Assembly (NCBI GenBank): GCA_002270565.1
Contig: NQMI01000047.1
Span: 1-52,598 of the forward strand
DNA from: Stenocarpella maydis
Lineage: Eukaryota > Ascomycota > Sordariomycetes > Diaporthales > Diaporthaceae
Length of the DNA: 52,598 nucleotides
Direction: 5' to 3'
Of this stretch, positions 11,271-21,829 are shown in pieces. Under the pieces are notes generated by a model. It was given only the letters and a program-made list of their open reading frames with translations, searched no databases and had not been told where the DNA came from. The translations under genes were made by a program, and so were the position numbers. Position 1 is the stretch's first letter. Each line of letters opens with the position of its first letter.

Positions 11271-12376
11271 ATGGGTCCCCAGCCGCCCGACCCCGAACCC
11301 GCCGTCGACCTCGACAGGTGCGTCGAGGTCGTCGAGAGGAGCGCCCTCCTGCTCACGGCCGACTCGCCGCCTGCGACCCCCGACCACAAGCGGCCCGTGG
11401 CCCAGCACCAGATCGCCAGGGGGGGTTCCCCAGGTTCGGGGGCCTCCCCCCCGAGCTCCGGTCCAAGGTCTGGCGGTACGCCATGCCGCCCTGCGGGCTA
11501 TACACGGCCCTCATGCTGGGAAGGGAGGAGCCAAGGCCCCAGCAGCCGCCCGCCCCCGCGCCGCTGGCCTTCCGCGTCGTGTACCGGCTCGAGCCTCTGC
11601 CCCGAGACCAGCAGGACGAGGAGCTGCGGTTCCGCCTCGAGACCATGCGCGCGGTCCAGCGCACCTGCTCCGAGGCCGCGGCCGAGGTCGAGAGGGCGTT
11701 CCCCACCACCATCAGGTGCACCGGCGGGCAGCTCAGGTTCAACGCCGACCGCGACATCCTGGGCCTGTCTGACCTGCCGTGCCCTCTGTCGCTGGGCTTC
11801 ATGGAGCGGTTCAGGCGGTACCACCAGGGCGCCGTGGCCTTCGCGGGTGACTGGCACAAGACCCCCCGGAAGATGGTCATGACCAGCCTGCCCCTCTGCA
11901 AGGCTCTCTACCAAGTCGACCGCTGGCTACACCTACCTACAATCATGCAACCAGAGCTGGGTGACACCGCCGACGTGGAGGGATTCGTGAAGTTCCTCGC
12001 AGACTGCGCCAGATTGGACATGTTTGGTCTCCTGTACGGCGACTTCCGTACCCACAGGTTGTTCGTGCCCCCAGATCTGATGCCAGAGTTTCGTCAGGCC
12101 GTGTCCTGTTGCCATTACGCACCCTGCATGCCGGAAGTTTTCTACACCGGCCACACTCAAAGCGAAGCTAACGCCATCAACCCCTTGACTTTTGCGAGTT
12201 GCCTTCAGGGCCTCAAGGCTCTCATCCACGGACCGCGCGCTGGGCAATGCTGCCGCGGCAAGCAGTCAGAGTCTAAGTTCGGCCGCCCAGAGCTTCAGCA
12301 CCTCCAACTACGGGCTATGTTTCCTGCCGTTTCTTACTTCTGGCGCTTCATGTTGCAACAGGATGGAATGGACTGA
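11271..12376 (+). pseudogene. 2EXR-domain protein, single frameshift in a G run
   Basis: ATG 11271 opens a frame with an acidic/Pro-rich N-terminus (MGPQPPDPEPAVDLDRC) that runs into seven consecutive G at 11419-11425. Beyond it the conserved frame is FPRFGGLPPELRSKVWRYA, the hallmark start of the fungal 2EXR domain (F-x-LP-x-E-[LI]-R-x-x-[IV]-W). It continues to the TGA at 12374-12376 with no further break. The second half has an aromatic-rich block (VDRWLHLPTIM, LDMFGLLYGDF) usual for this family. 2EXR proteins are expanded in filamentous ascomycetes and their biochemical role is unknown. A one-base error in the G run would make the gene intact, so the break may be an assembly artefact. I am confident of the family and unsure whether it is functional. 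Confidence 0.65.
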
Positions 12377-12722
12377 GATGGGGGCAGGAAAGCGACCCAG
12401 CTGGAACGGCAGAGTTCACTCATACTTTTGAGCTATTTAGAAAGGGTGATTTTTGATGTTACGTGCGCCCGCCATCAGGGTGGTCCCTCGCGCCCGTGGC
12501 TTGGCTCATAAGACTTTTGGTGAAGAAATGGCGGACTCTTGACCGGAAACAGTTTCCTGATGTTGGGTGAGCACACCATGTGCATCATAGAGCCGACCAT
12601 TGAACCTTTTGTCTCTCGCCGAAGGGGAAGTCTAGCTAGCCGTGTCCGGTTTGGTTCTTGATCCAATACAAATACCCCCCCTCCCTCCTTTTGATCAGAG
12701 CGAGTGAGGTGATCATGACAAC
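12377..12722. other. Short intergenic stretch
   Basis: Contains the 3' end region between two convergent loci. Nothing recognised. Confidence 0.3.
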
Positions 12723-13608
12723 TTAAAGCCATAATGAAAGCAAGGACGCCCAGCCGCCTTGTGGGTTGGGCTGCCTCCATGACAAGGAACCAGTCTGCGA
12801 CTTCACCAAGACCTTCACCAGCATGCCCTGACCGCTCGTGGCCACTCTCGATACCACGCCCCGGAGCGCCTCTCCTAGATCGCCCACCGCCCTGGCCCGC
12901 ACATCGTTGACCCAGCTTGGAGATTTTCTCGTCGTATTGTTCTGCCAACCAGCCTCCGACCCCGCGGCCGCATCGGCCAAGGCAGCATAGTCGGGCGCCG
13001 GGCGGAACGACATATCGATCCCATCATCCGAGGCCGAGGTATTGAGGCGATTGGGGTATAGTCACAAGATGCGTGGAGTTCCGAGGCGCCTTCCAGCCTG
13101 AGAAGTTAAAACAGCAGATGCAACGCGTCAGTAAAGCCGCATCTAGGTACAGGAGGTGGAAGCTGAGGTGAAGGAAATTCTTTGTCGGCAAGGGCATCGA
13201 CTTGAGAATGCCGCTGACGTTGTGCGAACCCAGCATCTCGCCATCTTCCAGCCTTGGTCGCGCCGCTCTGTCGGCCAGGCGCGCCCTGTGGACCGGAGTA
13301 GCCCGTAATGATGAGCGGGCGTCTTGCGCGCACCAGAGCAGTGCAGACATTTCGAACAGCGTTACTTGGGAGAGCACTCGGTCCTATTGGCACCCACTGG
13401 TCTTGTGTCAATTTATATGGTCGAATTTCCTCGGCCAAAACCTCTCTTGCCGCGGCAAGGTAGACCGGACCCTTGGGCGAGCTATTAGCAAACTGGAGCG
13501 CGCGGCCGATGGTTGCTTCACATTCAGCCCGGTGCGAACCTCGCCTGTGTACCTGCAGCACTGTGTCGCGATGGCCTTCTGGTCCTGGGCTTCCTGCAGA
13601 CATTGCAT
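12723..13608 (-). pseudogene. Relic of a thiamine-diphosphate-dependent enzyme (acetolactate-synthase-like)
   Basis: Reading the minus strand from 13608, DQKAIATQCCRYTGEVRTG and NVKQ match the end of the N-terminal domain of fungal acetolactate-synthase/benzoylformate-decarboxylase-like enzymes. After a frameshift, IGRALQFANSSPKGPVYLAA, REVLAEEIRPY and RRPLIITGYSG follow, giving the start of the middle domain. The open frame at 13013-12723 then shows FRPAPDYAALADAAAGSE and VARVA-like/GMLVKVLV, the C-terminal end of the same family. Most of the middle domain and the C-terminal domain that holds the ThDP-binding GDG...N motif are missing between them, as is the first part of the N-terminal domain with its catalytic Glu. 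With frameshifts plus a central deletion it cannot be an active enzyme. Confidence 0.6.
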
Positions 13609-13944
13609 GTAATCTTTCTGGGAGCTAGTGAGCTCCCCTGGCTCTGTGTACGGGCACAGGCCGGCGTGGTGCTACCGTAGAGAGGAATTTCCTCAGATAG
13701 GGGGAGCAAGGGGGCCAAAATGAGTACCGGTCAGGAACTCTAAGACTATTAAAGATGTTGCTTCGGCTTGTATCATCTGTCGGCTACACGGACTCAAAGA
13801 TGCTTATACCCCCATCCCTCACTGGGCGTATCCCATCCGCCAGTTGGGAAGATGTGATGCTAGCTTAATGCGGAGCGGAAAAAGAACCCCCCCCCCCCCA
13901 AAAAAAAAAAAAAAAACCCTGAGCGTGCAAAGACACGACCGTGG
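13609..13944. other. Short stretch with C/A homopolymer tract
   Basis: No gene. It includes about 12 C followed by about 18 A near 13888-13917, a hard-to-sequence tract and possible contig weak point. Confidence 0.4.
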
Positions 13945-16900
13945 CTAATGCAAAAGCACATGCGGGTAGAAGTAATCCCCTAGACCTTCGATGGCCGTTC
14001 TCTTTCCCCAATCACAGGCCCAGCACACTTCCTGGGGGCAGATTGTGATGTACGTCTTCAGTGGTACGTTCCGAGAGCTGGCCTCGCCAGCGCCGCCCGC
14101 GGCCTCAGAATTGCCTCCCGTCTTGTAGCGCCGGTCGTCCCGGAGGTGATGGACTAGGAGGGCCAGGCGGGCGGACCAGTTGCCGTTCGCCCGGACGATG
14201 ACGGGCTCGTTTGGGAGATCAAGCATCTCGTTCCAGCTGTCCAGAGAGGTATACTCCCTGACAGGCTTCATCACTGCGCCGCCATCTCGGTGCCGGCAGC
14301 CGATGCCAACTGCGGAGGAGACCGGTATCCGGCGCACCATGGGGTTTCGCAGCATGCCGATGACATCCAGATCGGCGACCCACTCCCCGCCGTCGAACAC
14401 AGACACAACCGACTCAAGCAGGAACACCTGGCTGTCCTGTCGGCCCCACCGGCTCACACCGTCGTGAACCGGTGTGCAGCCTTCGGTGAAGGAGAGATGA
14501 AGCGACGTGCTGGAGAAGCCGTTCTGGGCGGCTCCGTCGAACGGTTCATAATTGGCCACCCGCCATGATCCGACATCGACCTCGCGCACCATGGGGTCCA
14601 TGGGCGGTACCAGCAAGATAATTCCAGCCCGTCCCACATTCCCTAGGATTTGTTGCAGGTCGTAGGGCCCACAGGTTCTGTGCGGGTTGCTCAGTAGCTT
14701 GGGGCAGTGCAGATTCGTCAGTGACCGCTGTCTAAGCGGCTGAAGCTGCAAGAAAGGAAACGGAATGAAAAGGACATGGTAATTCGAGTCAGGACTCACC
14801 TCTGAGACGGCATAGATAGAATCGCCTGAGCACAACGCAAAGACGTTAGAGAAGACTCGGCCATCGATATCGCAGTGTCCTGACTCCAAGTAAGATAGGC
14901 ATGCAAATGCCACACCCCTGCTGGGCACCGGATTCACAAACCAGAAATTCCCCGAGCTGGCTCCCGCGTCCAAATCGGCTTCCGAGTCCGAGCCAGCTTC
15001 CATATCTCAATCGATATCTGCACTGACGCTCTGCTCTCGCTTCTCAGGCCTAATATCCAGCGTGGATCTCCATTTTTTGTCGAGGATAGACGCGTTCAGG
15101 CTCTTGATGGCGACTGTCGCCTCGGGGAGCTGCTTGTAGACGAGCGCGGCGGCGGAGAAGACGGCGAGGGCCGAGAGGACGTTTGCGCACTTGGCTTGCA
15201 TGTCCCTCGCCATCAACTCGGCCACTGTGCTCGGCGCGAGCCATCCATTGGTGGCAAACAGGGTGATCTGGTCCATATTGACGGTGATCTTGGCCCTCTC
15301 AGCGATGTGCACCCCTTCTTTGCCAGCTATGAAGATGGCGCCGTATGGAGGGTAACCAAATAGAGGCTTGAAGGACTTATGGCCTGGAAAAGTAACCATG
15401 TCGAGCGTTCGCTTTCCCAAACAATAGCTCCATTTAAATCCTAGGGGAAACATTGTCTGGTCAGACTCGAGGTGGTCATGGACATCGTCATAGACAAAAG
15501 ATATTCCTCGTCGTCGAGTACATTGTCATATACGATCTCTTAGAAGAGCCGACGGCAGATCCATCGCTTGTGGCCCTTGTCGCTGTGATTGGTACTTCCG
15601 GTGGCGGTGTCGGAGGATGAATTTCGCTTGCGCTTACGATTGTTCGTGTCGCGGCTGCCTGTGTCGCGGGATTGCGCGGTAGCTATGCAGATGGAGCGTG
15701 ATTCGCATTACTTCTCGGGGTCCAAAAGAGACTCGGCGTAGTAAACTATGATGGTGTCCCCAGGGGGGACTGGGGGGACTGTGAGCACCTCCGCCAGCTG
15801 CCGTAGGAATGCGATGCGGTTCTCGACGTGCGGAATCCTGGGCACGATCGTCGTGGACTCGACCAGCGTCTCGACGGCATGGAAAGGATCGTGGACCTGT
15901 CTGCGTGTGCCGAAGAAGTTCTCCCAACGCCGCCGGCCTAAGCTCAGAAGCCGCTGCGTGTTTTCCTTGTGCTGGTCCTTCGCATGCAGGCACTCAGATG
16001 CGACCTGGGAAAATAGCTTGATCCAGCCAGGTTCTGTTGTGAGACGGGCCGAAGAAAACCAGTCAAAATATCGCATGATTGTCTGCTCTCTGGCGGCCGT
16101 GTTATGCCAGGACGCCAGCGTGGCGCCAAATACAGCCTTAGTGAAGTCGCTGAATATCACTCTCGATAAGTCTGAACTGTACCGAATCTCGGCCTCCCGC
16201 GGGACGGGACGTCCGTAGAAGCGAAGGTGCGCTAGAGACAGAGACCATTACAGGCCTCGCGGCTGCTCGCCTGGCCGGAGCCCGACTGTGATCACGGCTC
16301 CGGCAGGTATCAAGGGGTCGTTCATCCGGACGTCTTGGCCCTTGCCGACCATGACAGCTAGGTCCGGATACAAATGCCACGAAGACACACCAAGCAGAGC
16401 CGAGCCGCCTTCTGCGGACACGGCGATGGGTTGGCCAAGGGAGAGATTATCGAGCGCCTTGAGGGCCAGGGTCCAGGCGCTCATGACGCTGGAATAGGTG
16501 CGCTTGTTGGGGCTGATGGACACGGTGAGGTTGTGGAGGATGAGCATCAGCTGCTTCTGCTGCTTCTCCTTGATCCTGTCTGCGTACTGCAGCCATGCGC
16601 GGGCGCTGGCGTCCCGCCCGGCGAGCTGGGCCCTCGGCATCGCCGGCTGCGCCCCCGCCGCGTATACGGGATAGGGAAGCCCGCCGGGGCCATCCAGGTC
16701 CGCCGCGATCTCGGCTCTGCGCTCTGCGACGAGCTCTGCCCAGATTGAGGTGGCTTCTTGCGGCCCCCATGCTCGAGCTAGCATACAGGCTAGCAGATGG
16801 ACCTGTATGGCGGCAGGCGACGAAGTGGCAGCCGCCCAGATGCTGGACCCGTTGATGCCCACCCACATGAGCCGCAAACACGCTGCTGGCATACCGGCTG

Positions 16901-17270
16901 GACGTCTGACTCATGGAGGCTGCTACGACCTCAGAGACCCGGTTGCCATACCTGCTGATGAGGTTGGGCGTAGGAGGACAGAGACTTTCGAGAGTGCGCC
17001 GAGCCTCTGAGCAATAACATGGATCGCCCCCGTCTCGGCCTCCTCCTTCCGACCGACCGAGAGATTCTGTCCCAGCGGCTGGTACTCTTTGGGCGCTTCG
17101 TATTTCACAACGGAGAAGTCAAACTTGATGTTGCAGCGGCGATAGTGATTTCATTTGTGAAACCAGCGATGGATGCCTGGAGCTTGCTTAAGGCCATGCC
17201 GACCTTGGCCCTGAGCCTCAGAGCCTCGTACCAGTTAGTAGCCTGTAGCAGCGCTCAGTCACATTAGTAC
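13945..17270 (-). pseudogene. Large conserved fungal gene of unknown function, multiply disrupted
   Basis: Consecutive open frames on the minus strand look like one protein. They start with a stretch near 17270-17150 (YEALRLRAKVGMALSKLQA), then KYEAPKEYQPLGQNLSVGRK (17108), VGINGSSIWAAATSSP (16860), ALLGVSSWHLYPDLAVMV, WSLSLAHLRFYGRPV (16248), a helical segment to 15708, then AALVYKQLPEATVAIKSL and FACLSYLESGHCDIDG...SNVFALCSGDSIY, ending in a block with GNVGRAGIILLVPPMDP and TSLHLSFT at 13945. I recognise this block order from large hypothetical proteins of filamentous ascomycetes, with no assigned activity. Breaks include a shift near 17150, a shift near 16985, a GTGG duplication near 16880, TAA near 16247 where the family has an aromatic residue before WSL, and TGA at 15004-15006 between two contiguous segments. 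The gap 15453-15708 may hold an intron. It is not translatable as it stands. Confidence 0.55.
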
Positions 17271-17279
17271 TATAGACGT

Positions 17280-17956
17280 TTCAAAGATCAAGCTTCGTAC
17301 GTACCCAGATCTGAGCTCTCTGTATTTTTTTTTCTCTTTTCCTTTTTCTTCCCCCCCCCCCCCCCNACAGCCCCCAAGACGATGTAGATGTAACCGGAGA
17401 CTCGGTGAGGAATGAAGTCGAAGGGAGTGCAGCCCGATGGACTTTCAGGTAGGAAAACTCATTGCAGGGATAGTTAAGTCCCACGCAACCCTCATTATGC
17501 TGCATCAAGACATCGTTACGGCGGCGGTGCATTGCCAGCACCCAAGTGCCACCTTGCTGTCTGCGTTGGCGCAGGAAAGCTATGACAAGCCATCCTGTCA
17601 GCTCTCGCCTTCATAAACGGGTACTTGCCACCTCCCAGGCAACCCAGATGGCCAAGCCTTTGTAACCACGGTGTGTTACGCAAGTTGGGTTGAATGCATT
17701 TCATTCGGCGGGGTTGTTGTGGAAGGGAAGGTCAGACTTATAGCAGGCAGCCCTGCTGGCTTGGAGGTCGTCGGCTATTATCCCCTACCAGCTGCCTGCC
17801 AGGTGACCGACAGGTGGCTTACAGCCAGCAGGCATAGAGCCGGCTACTCACCTAAGAATTCAGCGCACCCCTGAGTTTAATATAAACCAACTAAGGTGGT
17901 TGTAAAGTTTGACTTTATCGCTTCAATAAATTAGAAATAACTTATTAGTTGGAGCC
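17280..17956. other. Intergenic stretch with C tract and single N
   Basis: A T-rich run is followed by about 20 C and one N at 17366, probably an assembly weak point. No gene recognised. Confidence 0.4.
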
Positions 17957-18983
17957 TTATCCTGAATCGTAGAGTGAGACGGCAGCCCCAGGCCCTGTTG
18001 AGCTCAGATGGCGTTTGTTGGCCGGTGGCGCTCTCTGGCCTTCTTGCGGTTCCTCTTGCGAAACACAACGGCCATCTCCGGGAAGCAGCGACGAGATTCC
18101 CGGTGGCCAGCTCCGCAGCGACCCAGAGGAGGATTCCAGGCTATTTCCAGTCGTGTCCTTGTTGTGGCTGTTTCTCAGGCGGACGACGAAGCCGACTGTG
18201 GCGAAGACGGTTGCGCTGGTTATATATGTGGTGTCAATGCGAGGGAACAAGGTGAAATGTGCTTGAATCCTTTGCGAACAATCACATACCACAGCCCAGA
18301 GGTAAAAGCCAAGATCACGAGGAGCCGCTTCCTCTGAGTTATCTTGAGCCGCAATACAGCCTGGACAGGGAGCAGCAGGATGATGTAGTCCGTGATGGTG
18401 TTGAAGCCGCCACTGATGTTCAATGCAATGCTGATCTCCATACAGTGGCCGGGCCAAGATGAATGCCAGATCTTTACGCCGGGGTTACATTCGAAGATCT
18501 TGGCGATTGTGATGCTCGTGTAGAAGCCCGCCATGAGGGCGATGAGGGTGACGATGGTCATGTCGAACCAGTCCCACTTGACGGGCGAGAAGACGCGGCG
18601 GTAGAAGGAGAGGACAGAGATCTTTGTGAGGTCTGTTATGACATACTCGATTGCGGCTACGTTGGCTCGTACAGGGCGTCGTGAGCCTCGGAGGCGGTGA
18701 CGTCCCATACGTGCGAGCCCCCTTTGTGTGATATTGTGGCCCTCATGATGCCGCAGTACGCGACAGAGTCGGCTCACTTGAACGTGACCGTGACGAGGTA
18801 GCCCTCAAAGATACATGTCCTGTTGAGAAAGGCGCGAACGTAAGAGCGGGCAAAGAACAAGATGCTGATGAGGCGCACACATAATCCTGTGGCAACATCT
18901 GTGAGGTGTTTCAGGGACTCCGGGTTGTTGATGTCCGAAGATAGGCAAGGCGGTGGCGGCAGATATGGTGTAAAGGAGGGCAA
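17957..18983 (-). pseudogene. Fungal rhodopsin-domain (SAT5-like) seven-helix membrane protein, disrupted
   Basis: On the minus strand from 18983: PESLKHLTDVATGLCVRLIS, ARSYVRAFLNRTCIFEGYLV, then YCGIMRATISHKGG, then NVAAIEYVITDLTKISVLSF, YRRVFSPVKW, AKIFECNPGVKIW and SGGFNTITDYIILLLPVQAV, and after an intron-like GTATGT...CAG the segment VFATVGFVVRL, followed by a Lys/Arg-rich tail ending ...AAVSLYDSG at 17957. This is the fungal rhodopsin/SAT5-like integral membrane family, widespread in Pezizomycotina and often near effector or secondary-metabolite genes. The frame is broken by TGA just after GYLVTVTFK (about 18780), a one-base shift at about 18666 before NVAAIEYV and another near 18100 after LWVAAELATGNLV. 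Loss of any one helix would probably kill it. Confidence 0.65.
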
Positions 18984-19340
18984 AACATCCGTCGTTGTCG
19001 TCGTTGGTGATGTCTGTACAAGATCTTCCCCTGTTTTTTATCACTTTGTGACTTGGGATTTAAGCAAGGGCTCTCTTGAGACTTGACTTTATCTCCAAAC
19101 CTTAATTAAATTAACAAGTGTAAATAGACATAAAGGTCCCCTTTTTATATATATAAATAAGTATTTCTTTTCTTTAAAATCAAATACGCACAGATCTCCA
19201 CTATAGCCAGGGAGCCCCTCACCATTGCCCTCAGAAGTCACGAAATTCACAGAAACAAGGGATCGCCGTATACAGGCTGAGGCCACATGTTTAGGAGCTG
19301 ACTATAGCCCAGCTTCGGGACCTCATCTATAGGAGGGTGG
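18984..19340. other. Transition from gene-bearing to AT-rich DNA
   Basis: Base composition changes within a few hundred bases from about half GC to strongly AT, marking the edge of the RIP-affected repeat block. No gene. Confidence 0.5.
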
Positions 19341-21829
19341 AGAATTGAAGCTACCAGTTAATAGCATCAAGTAATTCTTATTGCTTACATTATATAAACT
19401 TAAAGAATTTCGTTACCTACACCTTATAATTAAGCTAAAGTTTTATTAAAGGTAGCTATGCTTTATATTAGTAGTACGATCTCATAATTATTTAGTTAAG
19501 CCTTTATTTTAACGTTATAAATTATCTAAGTAAAATAAATAAGAAGCTCTAAATTTCCCTCCTCTTATTATTATTATCTGTTGAATGGCCTTTGCCATAT
19601 CGCTGTTCTGTACATACGTATGGTGTTCATTCAATTGGGTTCTGTAATTTAATAATGATTCTTCTAACTCTTCTGAAATACAGAGGGACCACACGATATA
19701 TATTCTTATTCAGATCGTGCGGTACCTAGTAGGATTAATTATCCCACCTAGATTAGGTAACCTTATGCAATCAGTCCTAATGCTACTCTAATACTGGGAG
19801 TCTTTTCTTTTCTAATTACATTTAGTTCCTAAATAAGTCCTTAGGTAAGTTAAATTGCCTATATGGTTTCCCCCTTTTCCTAGGAAACCTATCCCTTGCC
19901 CTTCTATAGGTTAAGCTATAGTTTCCATTCTATATGGTATAAGTAAATATTAGCTACTTAGCTAATATTAAATATCTAATATTTTTCTATTATACTTTTT
20001 ACTTAACTTTTTCTTTAACCAGATCTTCTAGTTAAGTAGCCTCCCAACTATATAAGTAAAATTAATAAATAAAAGAACTATTCTTTAGTAAGTTACTTGC
20101 CTCTCCTACTAACTAACTCTTAATAGCTTCCTTTTCATCTCTTCTTTTTTATTACTCTATTATATAGTTTTTACTTCCTATTATACTTCCCTTTTTACAA
20201 TCTTCTAAACATTATCTAATAGCCTTTCTTTAAGCTAATAAGTTACTAATAACTTTCTTAGTAACTATAGGCACTCAATCCAGCCATAGAGCTATAAATA
20301 TCTCTTATCTACTGCCATTCCTCCCTCTCTCTTTCCTTCCTTCTTCTATTATATAATATATATATACTTATATAATTCCTTCTTCTTTCTATCTACTATT
20401 TGTATAAAACACTTTTTTATATAATATCTTCTCCTTTTAGCTTGCATAGTAGCTTGCCTGCTAGCTTTCCTTCCTTCATTAGACCTTATGATGCCTCTTA
20501 TGGCCCTTGTAGTTCGCTTATCTCCCCTTTGACTTTTCCTTCGCCTACGCCTGTCGTCCCTGCGGTACCTATGCCTGTCGCCCCTACTGCTAGCATCTTT
20601 ATGTTACTTTTTGGCCCAATGACTTCTATACCTAATCTAACTGCTAGCTCTCATATTATAACCCTTTCAAGCACTAGCTTTATAAACTATATCTTTATAA
20701 CTAAACTCTACCTTAATATACAAATAGCCTCTTTTTATTATATAATCTACTATTCTAACCTCTATATATTTTTAAAATACTAAGCATATAGCTACTATAA
20801 TGCCTTTATATAATATATATATATTAGTTAATATTAATATTACCTTACATAAGGTTATTATCCTACTTATCCATTACCTAAGCTATTTTAGTATAATCCT
20901 AATCCAGTTGCATGAATAGGATAGTGCCTAATGTACCAGGTGCTTATATAGTAAGCCTAATATTTACTAGTTTAAAGGGTGCATATGATTGCCTAGGTTC
21001 CAGGGGGGTGCTTATATGGGTTGCATCTAGCAGTCATAGGGCCACTAATGCATCCACTATATTAACTATTAGCCTCATGCGGCTTATGGTTATAAGGGAG
21101 GTTATAGAGGTTATAGAGGTTATAGGGATAGAGGCAACTCTGATAATAATGGTAGCAAGGGACCCTTATATAGTGCAGTCTCTATACAGGATATTAAGTA
21201 GGAGATTAAGGAGGAGGAGGGTTATATAATCAACCTATATACCTTTACCTATAGGATTAACTAGGCATGAGTTTTAAGGTCCTATATTATATAATAGTCT
21301 TTTTAGTATAATATATTTCTATCTATTAGTTAAGAATTAAACTCCCCTTTTACTATCTTTTTTAAATTTAAGCTCCCTACCTATATTATATATCTATATC
21401 TATATCCATATAAATATTATATATCTATATCTATACTTATATTAGGTATTATATATCTATATTAATATTTAAGTTAGATATTATATATATTATATTAATA
21501 TTTAAGTTGGATATTATATATCCCTCTTAGTATTTATTCTAGTTATATCTTATATCTATTCCCATATATCCTTATTATATCTTATATTTATTCTTGCTAT
21601 ATCCTATATTTATCCTAGCTATATTTTATATCTATCCTTATATATTCTCTATCTATCCTAGCTATATTCTATATCTATCCTTATATATTCTATATCTATC
21701 CTTATATATTCTAGCTATATCCTATATCTTTATTATAGATTATCTTAAATAACCTAATTATCTTTATTCCAATTAAAGCATTCTATATATACTTTAATTT
21801 TAATCTTTAGGATATTAGTTAAGATTAGT
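19341..21829. repeat. RIP-degraded AT-rich repeat DNA, element type unclear
   Basis: TpA-dense sequence with few CpA/TpG dinucleotides, typical of heavy RIP. A plus-strand relic at about 20400-20790 shows a Pro-rich segment and then LSSTSFINYIFITKLYLNIQ, faintly like a copia gag start. A second at 20912-21229 has a GYRGYRGYR-like repeat (triplicated GGTTATAGA near 21096-21127) and Cys residues. I cannot name the element. 21240-21770 is mostly short TATATCTAT-type simple repeats. Confidence 0.5.

Noticed and set aside
13888..13917. C-tract/A-tract as a polyadenylated retroposon end
   Set aside because: No LINE or SINE body adjoins it and no target duplication is visible; more likely a homopolymer artefact or simple repeat.
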